This document shows positions 32,765 to 41,263 of a stretch of 64,000 nucleotides of DNA, one piece after another. The notes beneath the pieces are model-generated. The model worked only from the letters and a program-made list of their open reading frames with translations. It did no database searches and was not told where the DNA came from. Made by a program: the position numbers and the translations under genes. Where the stretch lies: the NCBI GenBank assembly GCA_943789365.1, contig CALSTV010000001.1:3185343-3249342 (forward strand). Reading direction: 5' to 3'. Position 1 is the first letter of the stretch, and the number at the start of each line of letters is the position of its first letter. Source of the DNA: an uncultured Flavobacteriaceae bacterium (GTDB lineage Bacteria > Bacteroidota > Bacteroidia > Flavobacteriales > Flavobacteriaceae).

Positions 32765-34312
32765 TTATTTGGGCATCGCTTTGAAGTCTCTAAGCAACGA
32801 GCCTTTTACATAAGGTTCATCATCATGAATAAAAATATCTTCCTTGGTTAGCGGTTTTTCCTTTTCCCTCCAAAGGAAACCTTTTAGAAGTTTTAAATCT
32901 TCAGGATACTTTGAGGGAGGATATGTTTTGCCCTCTGGCTTCTGTAAAAACTTAATAGTGTTAATGTTGTTTTCTTTCAGTTCAAACAAAATGTTACTAC
33001 AACTCATATTTAAAATAGCCACCAGAATTCCACGTTCATCACGGGCGTAATTAATTACTTGTCCGTTACCTTTAGTAAGCAGTGAAGACAATTCATTGTT
33101 CACAAATTTCCCATACATGTCTTTTCCTTTGATTTGGCTATAGCCGGCGGAATCTTTTTGTATGATAAAAGCATTTTTTTTGATGAACAGAGAATCTAAT
33201 TTATTGGTGAGCTTGTTGGATTTTAAATGGATGCTATCTCCAGTAATTTGATTTTCTCCAGACCAAATGATAGGCGCTTTAAACATTTTGGTAATACCCG
33301 ATTTTTGATTTGTATAAAGGGAGTCACATTTACCACGTAAATCGGTCTTAAAGAATTTTACATGGTGGTAGGCTCTAATAATTCGTTCTTCAGGTCTTCC
33401 GGTAATCAATAACGTGTCTCCATGGATGAAAAGAGAATCTATTTCTGCCGTTGAAATGGCAACAGGTCTTTTAATTACCAAAACAGAATCCTTGTCTTTA
33501 TAGAGTTCGGCATAACCTCCTTTGAGTATCATATTATTAATCGTATCCGTCACTACAATATTACCAGAACTCGAGGCAAAGCTTTTGTTTTTATCGCTGT
33601 AAATACTATCACCTTCAATAGTTCTATTGTCATAATCGATGCGAGCGTCTTTTATCAATCGCGAAATGCCATTTTTGGTATCGTAAAACCCTTTTTTTGC
33701 TACAGCAATACTCTCTTTTGTGGTGATTGTGGAAGGTCCGTAAAAATAAGTTTGTCCGCTTTCAGTAAAATAATCTAAATGATTGGATTCTAGTTTGTTT
33801 TCGGGATTGTTAACAACCACATTTGTAGTAGCTGTAAATTTTTTTTCAACAGTAGAGTATACTCCATTTTTACTTTTCAATTGATTGCTATCATCGTTAA
33901 TTGTGGCGTAACAATCATACTTAAGTTGCTGGGTAATTCTATCGAAATGCAGTGTGTCAGTTCGTAATTCCATACTTGGGTCAGTCAAAACTACATTCCC
34001 CCAAGAAATCACCTTTTGTGTTTCGCCATTATAATTTGTGTACTCGCTAGTCTGCCTTAGTGTATCTCCCTGATTGATTCTTACGTTTCCATACGCATGT
34101 AAAAGATTTTTGGATTGATAGTACAAGGCTTTATTACAATACAGTAGTACTCCTTCATGACTTACTTTTACATCTCCATTGAGAACAATAGCACCTGGGT
34201 ACTTGATTTGATTTTTGTAAGTCTGTTCAGAATTGATAATTTTTATTTTCTTCGACTGTGCATTGGTCGCGAAGTTGAAAAGAATAAAAAGTAATAGCGT
34301 ACAGTGTTTCAA
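32765..34312 (-). CDS. OstA-like (LptA-domain) protein
   Basis: 515 residues with an N-terminal signal peptide (MKHCTLLLFILFNFATNAQS). The mature part is built of beta-jellyroll LptA/OstA repeats: YPGAIVLNGDVKVSHEGVLLYCNKALYYQ, LLHAYGNVRINQGDT, ISWGNVVLTDPSMELRTDTLHFD and several later TLLITGRPEER-type repeats. It matches the OstA_2 group that is standard in Bacteroidota. By analogy with LptA/LptD it probably takes part in carrying lipopolysaccharide across the periplasm. No beta-barrel translocon domain of LptD type is evident. Confidence 0.87.
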   Translation of the reverse strand: MKHCTLLLFILFNFATNAQSKKIKIINSEQTYKNQIKYPGAIVLNGDVKVSHEGVLLYCNKALYYQSKNLLHAYGNVRINQGDTLRQTSEYTNYNGETQKVISWGNVVLTDPSMELRTDTLHFDRITQQLKYDCYATINDDSNQLKSKNGVYSTVEKKFTATTNVVVNNPENKLESNHLDYFTESGQTYFYGPSTITTKESIAVAKKGFYDTKNGISRLIKDARIDYDNRTIEGDSIYSDKNKSFASSSGNIVVTDTINNMILKGGYAELYKDKDSVLVIKRPVAISTAEIDSLFIHGDTLLITGRPEERIIRAYHHVKFFKTDLRGKCDSLYTNQKSGITKMFKAPIIWSGENQITGDSIHLKSNKLTNKLDSLFIKKNAFIIQKDSAGYSQIKGKDMYGKFVNNELSSLLTKGNGQVINYARDERGILVAILNMSCSNILFELKENNINTIKFLQKPEGKTYPPSKYPEDLKLLKGFLWREKEKPLTKEDIFIHDDEPYVKGSLLRDFKAMPK

Positions 34313-34374
34313 TGCGAAATGTTTTGAGCAAAAATAAACAAAAAGACAGTAGCAATTGTTTTTGATTGTTAAAA

Positions 34375-34872
34375 TTAATGCAAATTGATGACCTCGAAAA
34401 TGCCCTTTTCTCTATTCTTTTTTACATTGTCCCATGTGAAATACTTTCCATTCATAGAAATATAAACACCCTGGTCTAAAGTTTGTACATAGGCTAGGGA
34501 ACTACCTAAATTGAAAAGGCCATCGGAACTGCCAAACTGATAAGGAATCATGGCGCCTGTTAGCACAATTGTTTTGGCAATATTTTGTTTAGCAATCCAA
34601 GCAGCAGTTTCAACCATGGTGTCTGTACCATGTGTGATTACAATTTTATTTCCTTTACTTTCTTGGCAAGTCTTAACAATGGTGTTGCGGTGTTCTGAAG
34701 TCATTTGCAGACTGTCTACCATCATAAGTGGTATAATTTCTGTAGCCAGTAATGAACGTCCTAATCCTAACATTTCATGAAGATGAGTGTCTTTAAAATA
34801 AAGACTTCCGTTGAGTTCGTTGTATTGTTTGTCAAAGGTGCCTCCAGTGCAAATTAGTGTAATTTCCTCCAT
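34375..34872 (-). CDS. Short asparaginase-domain protein
   Basis: 165 residues corresponding only to the N-terminal domain of type I/II asparaginases. The two catalytic Thr motifs are seen: LICTGGTFDKQY and VITHGTDTMVETAAW. Full-length enzymes have about 330 residues and complete the active site with a second domain. Short forms like this are widespread in flavobacteria, so truncation is probably ancestral rather than a recent break. Whether it hydrolyses asparagine is uncertain. Its end at 34375 is clean, with no continuation recognised downstream in other frames. Confidence 0.8.
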   Translation of the reverse strand: MEEITLICTGGTFDKQYNELNGSLYFKDTHLHEMLGLGRSLLATEIIPLMMVDSLQMTSEHRNTIVKTCQESKGNKIVITHGTDTMVETAAWIAKQNIAKTIVLTGAMIPYQFGSSDGLFNLGSSLAYVQTLDQGVYISMNGKYFTWDNVKKNREKGIFEVINLH

Positions 34873-35005
34873 AGATGTTGCTTTTTTTCAAAGATACTCA
34901 AAATTTTCAGTTGATTAAGTGGGAGGATTTTAAGAAATTATGTTTTGTTTTAAACCATTCTCATATTTAAAAGTCTTACTGCCGAACCCCCTCAAGAACA
35001 AATAG

Positions 35006-36376
35006 ATGCTTTCCATTAGATTTATGCTTATTTTAGGAATTGTTTTTAGTATTTCAGCTTGTTCATCAGATACTATGGACGAAACGATTGATGAAGTAGA
35101 AACACCCAATGAAGAAGAACCACCAGTTCAAGGTGATCGACCAAATATTTTGTTGATTATAGCTGACGATATGGGGGTAGATGCCACTCCAAGTTTCGCG
35201 TCAGAATTAAATGCTACCAAACCTGTTATGCCTACTTTGTCGAATTTAATGGATACTGGATTGGTGTTCGATAATTTGTGGTCATACGCCTTGTGTTCAC
35301 CTACACGAGCATCTATTTTAACAGGGAAACATGGGTTTTCAAATGGGGTATTGGCGCCAATTCGTGGAACGATGAGTGGTGCTCATAAATCCATACATAG
35401 TTATTTAGACGAGCAAACAAACAATGCCTATGCACATGCTGTGTTTGGAAAATGGCATTTAGGCGCTGTTACCACACATCCAACTCAAACAATGGGCGTT
35501 GGCACCTATTCGGGAAATCTTAGTGGAGGCGTAAGTAGTTTTTGGGATTACAGTTTGGTAGTGAATGAAGAAGAAACCATATCGAACGTATACAGTACTA
35601 CACAGTATACGCAATTGGCCATAGATTGGAAGAACGAACAAACAAAACCTTGGTTTATTTGGTTGGCGTACAACGCTGCACATACACCTTTCCACAGACC
35701 CGACAATACCGTGTTAGATGTCAATTCTCCATCACGTTCCTTGCCAGACTATGTAGCAGGGCAAAGTGCACCGTTACCTTATTATCTGGCAATGTTGGAA
35801 GCCATGGATTTTGAAATGGGTAGGTTGATAAACGGAATGTCGGAAACAGAAAGAGAAAACACGGTGATTATTTTTATTGGAGACAACGGTTCACCCAAAA
35901 AAGTGGATCAATACCCTGGAACTAAACATGGGAAAGGATCAATCTATCAGGGAGGCGTAAATGTACCACTGGTGATATCTGGAAATGGAGTTCGCTTGGG
36001 AAGAGAAGAATCGGCACTGTTGAATACGACTGATTTGTTTGCTACCATTGCAGAGATTGCGGGTGTTACCATGGCTTCAGTATATCATCACAGTCAAAGC
36101 TTTAAGGATTTATTATATGATGAAAATGCGACAACACGTGAATTCGTGTATGTAGAGGTTCCAGGGGATGGTGATAATGGTTCTTATGCAGTTCGTAATG
36201 CCGACTATAAATTAATCCATGAGATTGATAGCGGACGAGAAGAAATGTATCATATAGTTGAGGATGCTAATGAAACCAACGATTTGTTATCGGAGGATCA
36301 TGTGTTGACAAGTGAAGAAATGCAAAATTTAACTGAGCTTCAGGACGAAGGACTAAGGCTTAGAAACGAAAGTTAG
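35006..36376 (+). CDS. Sulfatase lipoprotein (S1 family)
   Basis: 456 residues. MLSIRFMLILGIVFSISAC is a lipoprotein signal (lipobox ISAC). The sulfatase core begins RPNILLIIADDMGVDATPSF with metal-binding Asp residues and has the formylglycine signature CSPTRASILTGKHG, where Cys is converted by a maturase. VIIFIGDNGSPKKVD supplies the second metal-binding Asp-Asn pair. It should release sulfate from a sulfated glycan or aryl ester at the cell surface. The maturase is not in the window. It lies 14 kb from the fucosidase locus, so joint action on a fucan is possible but unproven. Confidence 0.92.
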   Translation: MLSIRFMLILGIVFSISACSSDTMDETIDEVETPNEEEPPVQGDRPNILLIIADDMGVDATPSFASELNATKPVMPTLSNLMDTGLVFDNLWSYALCSPTRASILTGKHGFSNGVLAPIRGTMSGAHKSIHSYLDEQTNNAYAHAVFGKWHLGAVTTHPTQTMGVGTYSGNLSGGVSSFWDYSLVVNEEETISNVYSTTQYTQLAIDWKNEQTKPWFIWLAYNAAHTPFHRPDNTVLDVNSPSRSLPDYVAGQSAPLPYYLAMLEAMDFEMGRLINGMSETERENTVIIFIGDNGSPKKVDQYPGTKHGKGSIYQGGVNVPLVISGNGVRLGREESALLNTTDLFATIAEIAGVTMASVYHHSQSFKDLLYDENATTREFVYVEVPGDGDNGSYAVRNADYKLIHEIDSGREEMYHIVEDANETNDLLSEDHVLTSEEMQNLTELQDEGLRLRNES

Positions 36377-36402
36377 TTAGTAGTACCAATTAGTTTAGTT
36401 AG

Positions 36403-36436
36403 AAAAGCCACAAAAGAAATCTTTTGTGGCTTTTTG
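36403..36436 (+). terminator. Terminator after the sulfatase gene
   Basis: AAAAGCCACAAAAG-aaat-CTTTTGTGGCTTTTT is a 14-base stem. Confidence 0.85.
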
Positions 36437-36499
36437 TTTATGTTTTTTTTAAGGGAACTTGAGTCATAGTATTCTACTCTTATTTGGTAAGCGTGATTC

Positions 36500-36964
36500 C
36501 TATTGCTTTTTCGGTTTTTGTTTGTTCAGTCTTCTTAAAACTTTCATGTTAAATTCGATTTCAGCAACATGAAGTTTTAGCAATTGTTTTGGCGTCAAAA
36601 CGGTTTCTAGTTTCTTGAAATACGCCTTTTTATTTTCGAGAAGTTTTTCGTCAATCCGAACAAATTTATGAGCAAGAGTAAGCGCTTCGGTATCGTTCAT
36701 GTCTTCGATAGCTCCTGAACGTTCTACTTCATTTTTTATTTTTTGCAATTCTGAAGATCTCAGTTTTCTATTGATTTGCTCAAATTCATTAAAAATAGGC
36801 CAAAAAACTTCGGCAGTTTCCGCAGATAAGTTCAATTCAGTAGAAATAAAGTTTACTTTAAGTGTACGTATTTTTGAATAGTTGCCACCACCTTTTTTCT
36901 GGGCAGAAACCATCGTGGTAGCCAAGAAAAAAAGAAGTAGGTAGAGAGAAGTTGCTTTTTTCAT
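36500..36964 (-). CDS. Spy-like periplasmic protein of unknown function
   Basis: 154 residues from the ATG at 36964 (MKKATSLYLLLFFLATTMVSAQ, signal peptide). The mature part is mostly helical and highly charged, with FISTELNLSAETAEVFWPIFNEFEQ and LLENKKAYFKKLETVLTPKQLLKLHVAEIEF. This resembles the Spy/CpxP (LTXXQ) style of periplasmic chaperone-like proteins. The gene follows the repeat-bearing membrane protein by four bases in a sigma-factor operon, so it may be a target or sensor component. The frame extends to 36994, but the signal peptide begins at 36964. Confidence 0.75.
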   Translation of the reverse strand: MKKATSLYLLLFFLATTMVSAQKKGGGNYSKIRTLKVNFISTELNLSAETAEVFWPIFNEFEQINRKLRSSELQKIKNEVERSGAIEDMNDTEALTLAHKFVRIDEKLLENKKAYFKKLETVLTPKQLLKLHVAEIEFNMKVLRRLNKQKPKKQ

Positions 36965-36968
36965 AATC

Positions 36969-37658
36969 TTAATTGTATAAATATTCAGGATCAACAGTGT
37001 CTAAATAATCATTGAGTTCTTCGTCACTAATATCCTCGTAGATAAAACTTGCGCTATTCAAAACAGTAGCGTCTATCGAAGCAATATCATAACTGTTTAC
37101 ATCCATATTACCGTCTTTGATCCATTCATTAATTTCGGTAACAGTCAAAGCGTCAAAGTTGACTTCCATGTTTTCTTGAGGTCTGTTAAAGCCAAAATAA
37201 AGTACTAGAATGGCGGCGGCACTGCTCACAAAAGGAATCACGAGGTTTCGAAGTTTCTTTTTAGACCTCTCTTTTGGTACCGCTGCAATAAGGTTTTCTT
37301 CTATGTCAGTAAAATAGTTTTCCGGATTTATAAACCCTGTTTCTTTAGGGAATTCTTCACTGTTTATTTTAGCGAGAAGTTCATTTTCAAAATTGCTGAA
37401 GTACTTTTCGGGTGTGTTAAAACCAGTGTTTTTAGGAATTGCGTCCTCAGAAATAGTAGAGAGCAATTCCGTTTCAAAATTAGCGAAGTAGTTGTCAGGA
37501 GTAGTATAACCAGTTTCTTTTGGAAACGATTCTGAATGGATACGAGCTTCGATCGCGTCGTCCAATGTATCAAAATAGTCATCTGGAGTTGAAAAACCGT
37601 GTCGTTTTCCAACCAATGCATCAATGCGTTCCAGTGCTTTTTTTAGTTCTTTGTCCAT
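36969..37658 (-). CDS. Anti-sigma-like membrane protein with four 29-residue repeats
   Basis: 229 residues. Residues 21-131 hold four repeats of the form G-F/Y-x-T/N-P-x-x-Y-F-x-x-(I/L/F)-E, starting at residues 21, 50, 79 and 108, exactly 29 residues apart (for example TGFNTPEKYFSNFENELL). A single membrane segment follows (about 138-156, VIPFVSSAAAILVLYFGF), then a periplasmic tail rich in acidic residues. Topology and position immediately after an ECF sigma gene suggest an anti-sigma role, with the repeats facing the cytoplasm. No zinc-finger anti-sigma motif is present. The sigma gene itself is interrupted. Confidence 0.72.
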   Translation of the reverse strand: MDKELKKALERIDALVGKRHGFSTPDDYFDTLDDAIEARIHSESFPKETGYTTPDNYFANFETELLSTISEDAIPKNTGFNTPEKYFSNFENELLAKINSEEFPKETGFINPENYFTDIEENLIAAVPKERSKKKLRNLVIPFVSSAAAILVLYFGFNRPQENMEVNFDALTVTEINEWIKDGNMDVNSYDIASIDATVLNSASFIYEDISDEELNDYLDTVDPEYLYN

Positions 37659-37689
37659 ACTTCTTTAGACCTTCGGTTTATATAAAGGT

Positions 37690-38232
37690 TTAATGATTCT
37701 CTAGTTGCTCTTTTATTTTTTTTACAGCGTGAAAATAGGAGGCCTTTAATGCGCCTACCGATGTGCCTAATATTTCTGAAATCTCATCGTATTTTAGGTT
37801 GTCGAAATACTTCATATTAAATACAAGTCGTTGCTTTTCAGGTAGTTTTTGAATTGCTTTTTGCAATAATAATTGAATGGAATCTCCATCAAAAAGAATA
37901 TCTTGTTGCAGTGAATAAACTGAATTCATATGAAGGTCATCAATGTCTACATTCCGTTCTTTTGCTCTTTTATTGATAAAGGTAATGGCTTCGTTTGTGG
38001 CAATTCTGTACATCCATGAAAACAATTTACTATCTCCTTTGAAGTTTTGAATACCTCTATGTACTTTGACAAAGGTGTTTTGCTAAACATCATTTGTGTC
38101 CTCATGGGAAATAAGAATCTTACGAATATGCCAATACAATCTTTCTTTATAATCGCGAACGAGCGTTAGAAACGCCTTGTCACGCGTTTTAGGGTTTTTT
38201 AGTTGTTCGATAAACAGTTGCTCGTCTTCCAA
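37690..38232 (-). pseudogene. ECF sigma factor gene with in-frame amber codon
   Basis: Read from TTG 38232 the frame gives LEDEQLFIEQLKNPKTRDKA... (first residue Met in practice), then ISHEDTNDV, TAG at 38085-38083, and continues without shift QNTFVKVHRG...KLFSWMYRIATNEAITF. It ends with a complete region 4 (LPEKQRLVFNMKYFDNLKYDEISEILGTSVGALK). Sigma factors of this type have Leu at the TAG position (DVLQNTF), so TTG to TAG is a one-base change. The intact product would be 180 residues. The downstream fragment lacks regions 2.1-2.2, needed for core binding. It heads an operon with the repeat-bearing membrane protein (31-base gap) and the Spy-like protein. Confidence 0.85.
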
Positions 38233-38267
38233 TAGAAATATGGATTAATGAATTGAAATTTATATTC

Positions 38268-39758
38268 TTAACTATTCTTGGTTTGTTTTTTAATTGCGGA
38301 ATAGCCAAACAAACGTCTGGTTTTTATAAGTTCTGAAATTCCTTCAGGAAGCATTTCTTCCCAGCCTTTTTCTGAGTTAGCAATCATGGATAGGATTTTC
38401 CTTGAGAACACCTCTAATATTTCAGGATTGTATTCTTTTATATCAACCAGTTTTCCATTGTTTTTGAAGAATTTATACAATTCTTTCATTCTTGGGTGTA
38501 CAATTAGATTCTCGCTGGTTACAATTTCTTTGGATCCTTTTTGTTTTAAGGGATACATATAAATTTTTAAATCCTTAAAAAAGAGTTTTCCAAAAGCCTC
38601 TAAAATACCCCCACTTAGATCTCTATAATATTTTTGATCGAAAATATTTACCAAGCTCTCAACTCCCATAGCTAATGCCATACGCGCTTTTGTAAACTCA
38701 CTAAAGTATTCGACAATTTTGTAGTATTCCTGGAAATTGGTAATCATTACATTCTGTCCAAGAGAACATAATAGTTCGGCACGATCTAAAAAATCACGTT
38801 CATTAATTTTACCTTCTTTACGCAAATTAGCCAATGTAATTTCAAAGATAATTTTGGTATTTTCTTTGTCCACCTTATTTTCATTAAAAAACAAAGTTTT
38901 AGAGTTTTCAAACATGTCCATGTTTACCTTGGTAACAGGTCTAAAACTTCCTCTTAAAGCCAAAATATTTTTCTTGTACAGTACCTGAGCGGGCAATAGA
39001 TTTCTACCGCTAGAGTCAAACATTACTGCATTGGTCATGTCGTTTTTAACCAATTGAAGACTCATCAATCTATTGTCAACATACATAAATCTTGGACCCG
39101 AAAAATTAATCATGTCAATTTCGAGTTGATCCTTGTCTATATTGTCATAAAGAGAAACAAGTAACTCTTTTGGGTTGTCGTTCATATAAAAGGCACCATA
39201 AATGAGGTTTACACCTAATTTACCAAGTGTTTCTTGCTGAAGTGTGGCATCCGTTTCTTTAAATCTCAAATGCAGTACAATTTCATTATACTCTTCTAGG
39301 GGATCTAATTGAAATCTAATTCCTACCCAGCCATGGCCTTTGAATTTTTTTGCAAAATCTATGGTAGCTACCGTATTTGCATAGCTAAAGAAAAATTTAT
39401 TGGGGTGTTTTGCCCTACTCAATCTGTCTTCCATAAGACGAATTTCGTGCTTTAGCATTTTTTTGAGACGTACTTCTTTTACATAACGTCTATCGTCTTC
39501 TATGCCATAGATTGCGTCGGAGAAATCTTTGTCATAAGCACTCATGGCTTTTGCAATCGTACCGGAGGAACCTCCTGTTCTAAAAAAATTACGAACGGTT
39601 TCTTGACCAGCACCAATTTCAGAAAAGGTTCCGTAAATATTTTCGTTTAAATTTATTCTAAGCGATTTCCCTTTTATTGTTGGGATGTTGCTGATTTCTT
39701 TATCTCCTTTTAAAGTAACTGCCATTGCTGATGAAAGTGATTGTTGGATTTCTAACAA
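38268..39758 (-). CDS. Conserved flavobacterial protein of unknown function
   Basis: 496 residues without signal peptide or membrane segments. Conserved-looking blocks include NENIYGTFSEIGAGQETVRNFFR, SGTIAKAMSAYDKDFSDAIYG, FFSYANTVATIDFAKKFKGHGW and GVNLIYGAFYMNDNPKELL. I recognise it as a widely conserved Bacteroidota protein, but not with a proven activity. Some database names refer to nucleotidyl transferase activity, and I do not see the motif that would support that. It is divergent from the MBL-fold gene. The invariant Gly/Asn-rich N-terminal block suggests an enzyme. Confidence 0.75.
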   Translation of the reverse strand: MLEIQQSLSSAMAVTLKGDKEISNIPTIKGKSLRINLNENIYGTFSEIGAGQETVRNFFRTGGSSGTIAKAMSAYDKDFSDAIYGIEDDRRYVKEVRLKKMLKHEIRLMEDRLSRAKHPNKFFFSYANTVATIDFAKKFKGHGWVGIRFQLDPLEEYNEIVLHLRFKETDATLQQETLGKLGVNLIYGAFYMNDNPKELLVSLYDNIDKDQLEIDMINFSGPRFMYVDNRLMSLQLVKNDMTNAVMFDSSGRNLLPAQVLYKKNILALRGSFRPVTKVNMDMFENSKTLFFNENKVDKENTKIIFEITLANLRKEGKINERDFLDRAELLCSLGQNVMITNFQEYYKIVEYFSEFTKARMALAMGVESLVNIFDQKYYRDLSGGILEAFGKLFFKDLKIYMYPLKQKGSKEIVTSENLIVHPRMKELYKFFKNNGKLVDIKEYNPEILEVFSRKILSMIANSEKGWEEMLPEGISELIKTRRLFGYSAIKKQTKNS

Positions 39759-39826
39759 ATGTACTAAAATTGCTATACAGTTGCGAAATATAATCTTATT
39801 TTTGTGTATGTTTTTTAGGATTCCAA

Positions 39827-40603
39827 ATGAAAAAGATAACCGTTAAAATTACATTTCTAGGTACTGGGACTTCTCAAGGAGTTCCAATGCTACTTTCTGA
39901 TGAGCCTGTGAACTTGTCTAAAAACAATAAAGATAAACGACTTCGTTCGTCGGTGCTTATTTCTTGGGGTACTGTGAATTACCTAATCGATTGTGGGCCT
40001 GATTTTCGCTATCAAATGCTTAGGGCCGATGTAAAACGTCTTGATGGCATCTTTTTTAGTCATGAACATTCCGATCATATTGCTGGGCTCGATGATATTC
40101 GACCCTTTTGTTATCAAATAGGTCCCATGCCAATATATGCGCAACAACGCGTTATGACAGCACTTGAAAAACGTTATGATTATATTTTTGAAAAAGAGAA
40201 CCGCTATCCAGGAGCTGCCCAAGTACTCGAACATATCATTGATACGAGTTCATTAATTTTGAACGGAATGCAAATTGTTCCTATTGCAGTACAGCATGGT
40301 AACTTGGATATTAGAGGGTATCGATTTGGAGACGTAGCCTATTTAACCGATGTAAAGAATGTGGCTGAGACTGAAATTGAAAAGTTAAAAAAATTGGATG
40401 TTTTGGTGGTTAGTGCTTTGAGAATTGATCCACATCCAACCCATTTCAATCTTGAGGAGGCTTTGGCATTTATTGCAAAGATTCAACCTCAAAAGGCATA
40501 TTTAACACATATTAGTCATCGTTTAGGCTTCCATGATGAGGTTTCTAAACAATTACCAAGCAATGTTTTTTTAAGTTACGATGGTTTGGAGGTGAGTAAT
40601 TAG
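39827..40603 (+). CDS. MBL-fold metallohydrolase, PhnP-like
   Basis: 258 residues. The zinc-binding motif HEHSDH (SHEHSDHIAGLDDIRPF) is present with the further metal ligands in YLTDVK and a C-terminal His (LTHISHRLG). The start ITFLGTGTSQGVPML is that of the PhnP/RNase Z-like branch, which contains phosphodiesterases. The substrate is unknown; no phosphonate genes are near. Its stop codon overlaps that of the convergent esterase gene by four bases. Confidence 0.88.
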   Translation: MKKITVKITFLGTGTSQGVPMLLSDEPVNLSKNNKDKRLRSSVLISWGTVNYLIDCGPDFRYQMLRADVKRLDGIFFSHEHSDHIAGLDDIRPFCYQIGPMPIYAQQRVMTALEKRYDYIFEKENRYPGAAQVLEHIIDTSSLILNGMQIVPIAVQHGNLDIRGYRFGDVAYLTDVKNVAETEIEKLKKLDVLVVSALRIDPHPTHFNLEEALAFIAKIQPQKAYLTHISHRLGFHDEVSKQLPSNVFLSYDGLEVSN

Positions 40604-41241
40604 AGCCTTTCACCAATCCAACTTTTAAAATCATAAAAATTTTGAGGGTGCACTCCATGACCAACAGGATACTCTTGAAAACTGTTAGCGATCCCTTTTT
40701 CTGTAAGAATAACAGGTGCTTTTCTTGCCAAAGTAACAGGGATGACTTGATCGACAGAGCCGTGAGAAATAAAATAATCTGTAGTGTGCTCTTTAGGCCA
40801 GCTTTTAATTAAATCTTCATTCAAATATCCGCTAAGCGCAATTACATGCTGAATTTTCGAACTATTTAAAGAGAGTCCATAACTCAGAATAGCGCCTTGA
40901 CTAAACCCTAGGACAAATATTTTGTTAGTGTCTATCTCATTATTAGCTATAAAGGTGTCGATAAATTCTGCAATTTTACTTTGTGAAACTCTCGCTTCAT
41001 CTAAATCGGAAAATTTATTTTGGTCGGCATCAAAATTAATGCTGTACCAAGCAAAACCTTGTCCGCCTAAACTATGTGGAGCACGTAAGCTAACGATGTG
41101 TAGCTCATCCTGAAGTTCATCAGCAAAAGAATATAGATCCATTTCATTACTTCCGTATCCGTGCAGCAATACAAGGAGGGGAGCTGGCTTTTCACTATTC
41201 TTTTTAGGCAGTCTTTCTATATATTCTAAGGTAGTGGTCAT
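40600..41241 (-). CDS. Alpha/beta hydrolase, carboxylesterase/phospholipase type
   Basis: 213 residues. The catalytic Ser is in the elbow GFSQGA, the oxyanion segment is LLVLLHGYGSNEMDLYSFA, and the Asp and His lie in SHGSVDQVIPVTLA and YPVGHGVHPQN. It belongs to the small cytoplasmic esterase/lysophospholipase group (abhydrolase_2). It is the last gene of the minus-strand series LolD-like, nucleosidase, small protein, dihydroorotase homologue, esterase. The spacing to the previous gene is 22 bases. The substrate is unknown. Confidence 0.88.
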   Translation of the reverse strand: MTTTLEYIERLPKKNSEKPAPLLVLLHGYGSNEMDLYSFADELQDELHIVSLRAPHSLGGQGFAWYSINFDADQNKFSDLDEARVSQSKIAEFIDTFIANNEIDTNKIFVLGFSQGAILSYGLSLNSSKIQHVIALSGYLNEDLIKSWPKEHTTDYFISHGSVDQVIPVTLARKAPVILTEKGIANSFQEYPVGHGVHPQNFYDFKSWIGERL

Positions 41242-41263
41242 ATTGGGAAAATACGGTAGGGAA

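Noticed and set aside
34375-34872. Recently truncated asparaginase
   Set aside because: No remnant of the second domain is found downstream, and short one-domain forms are common in flavobacteria.
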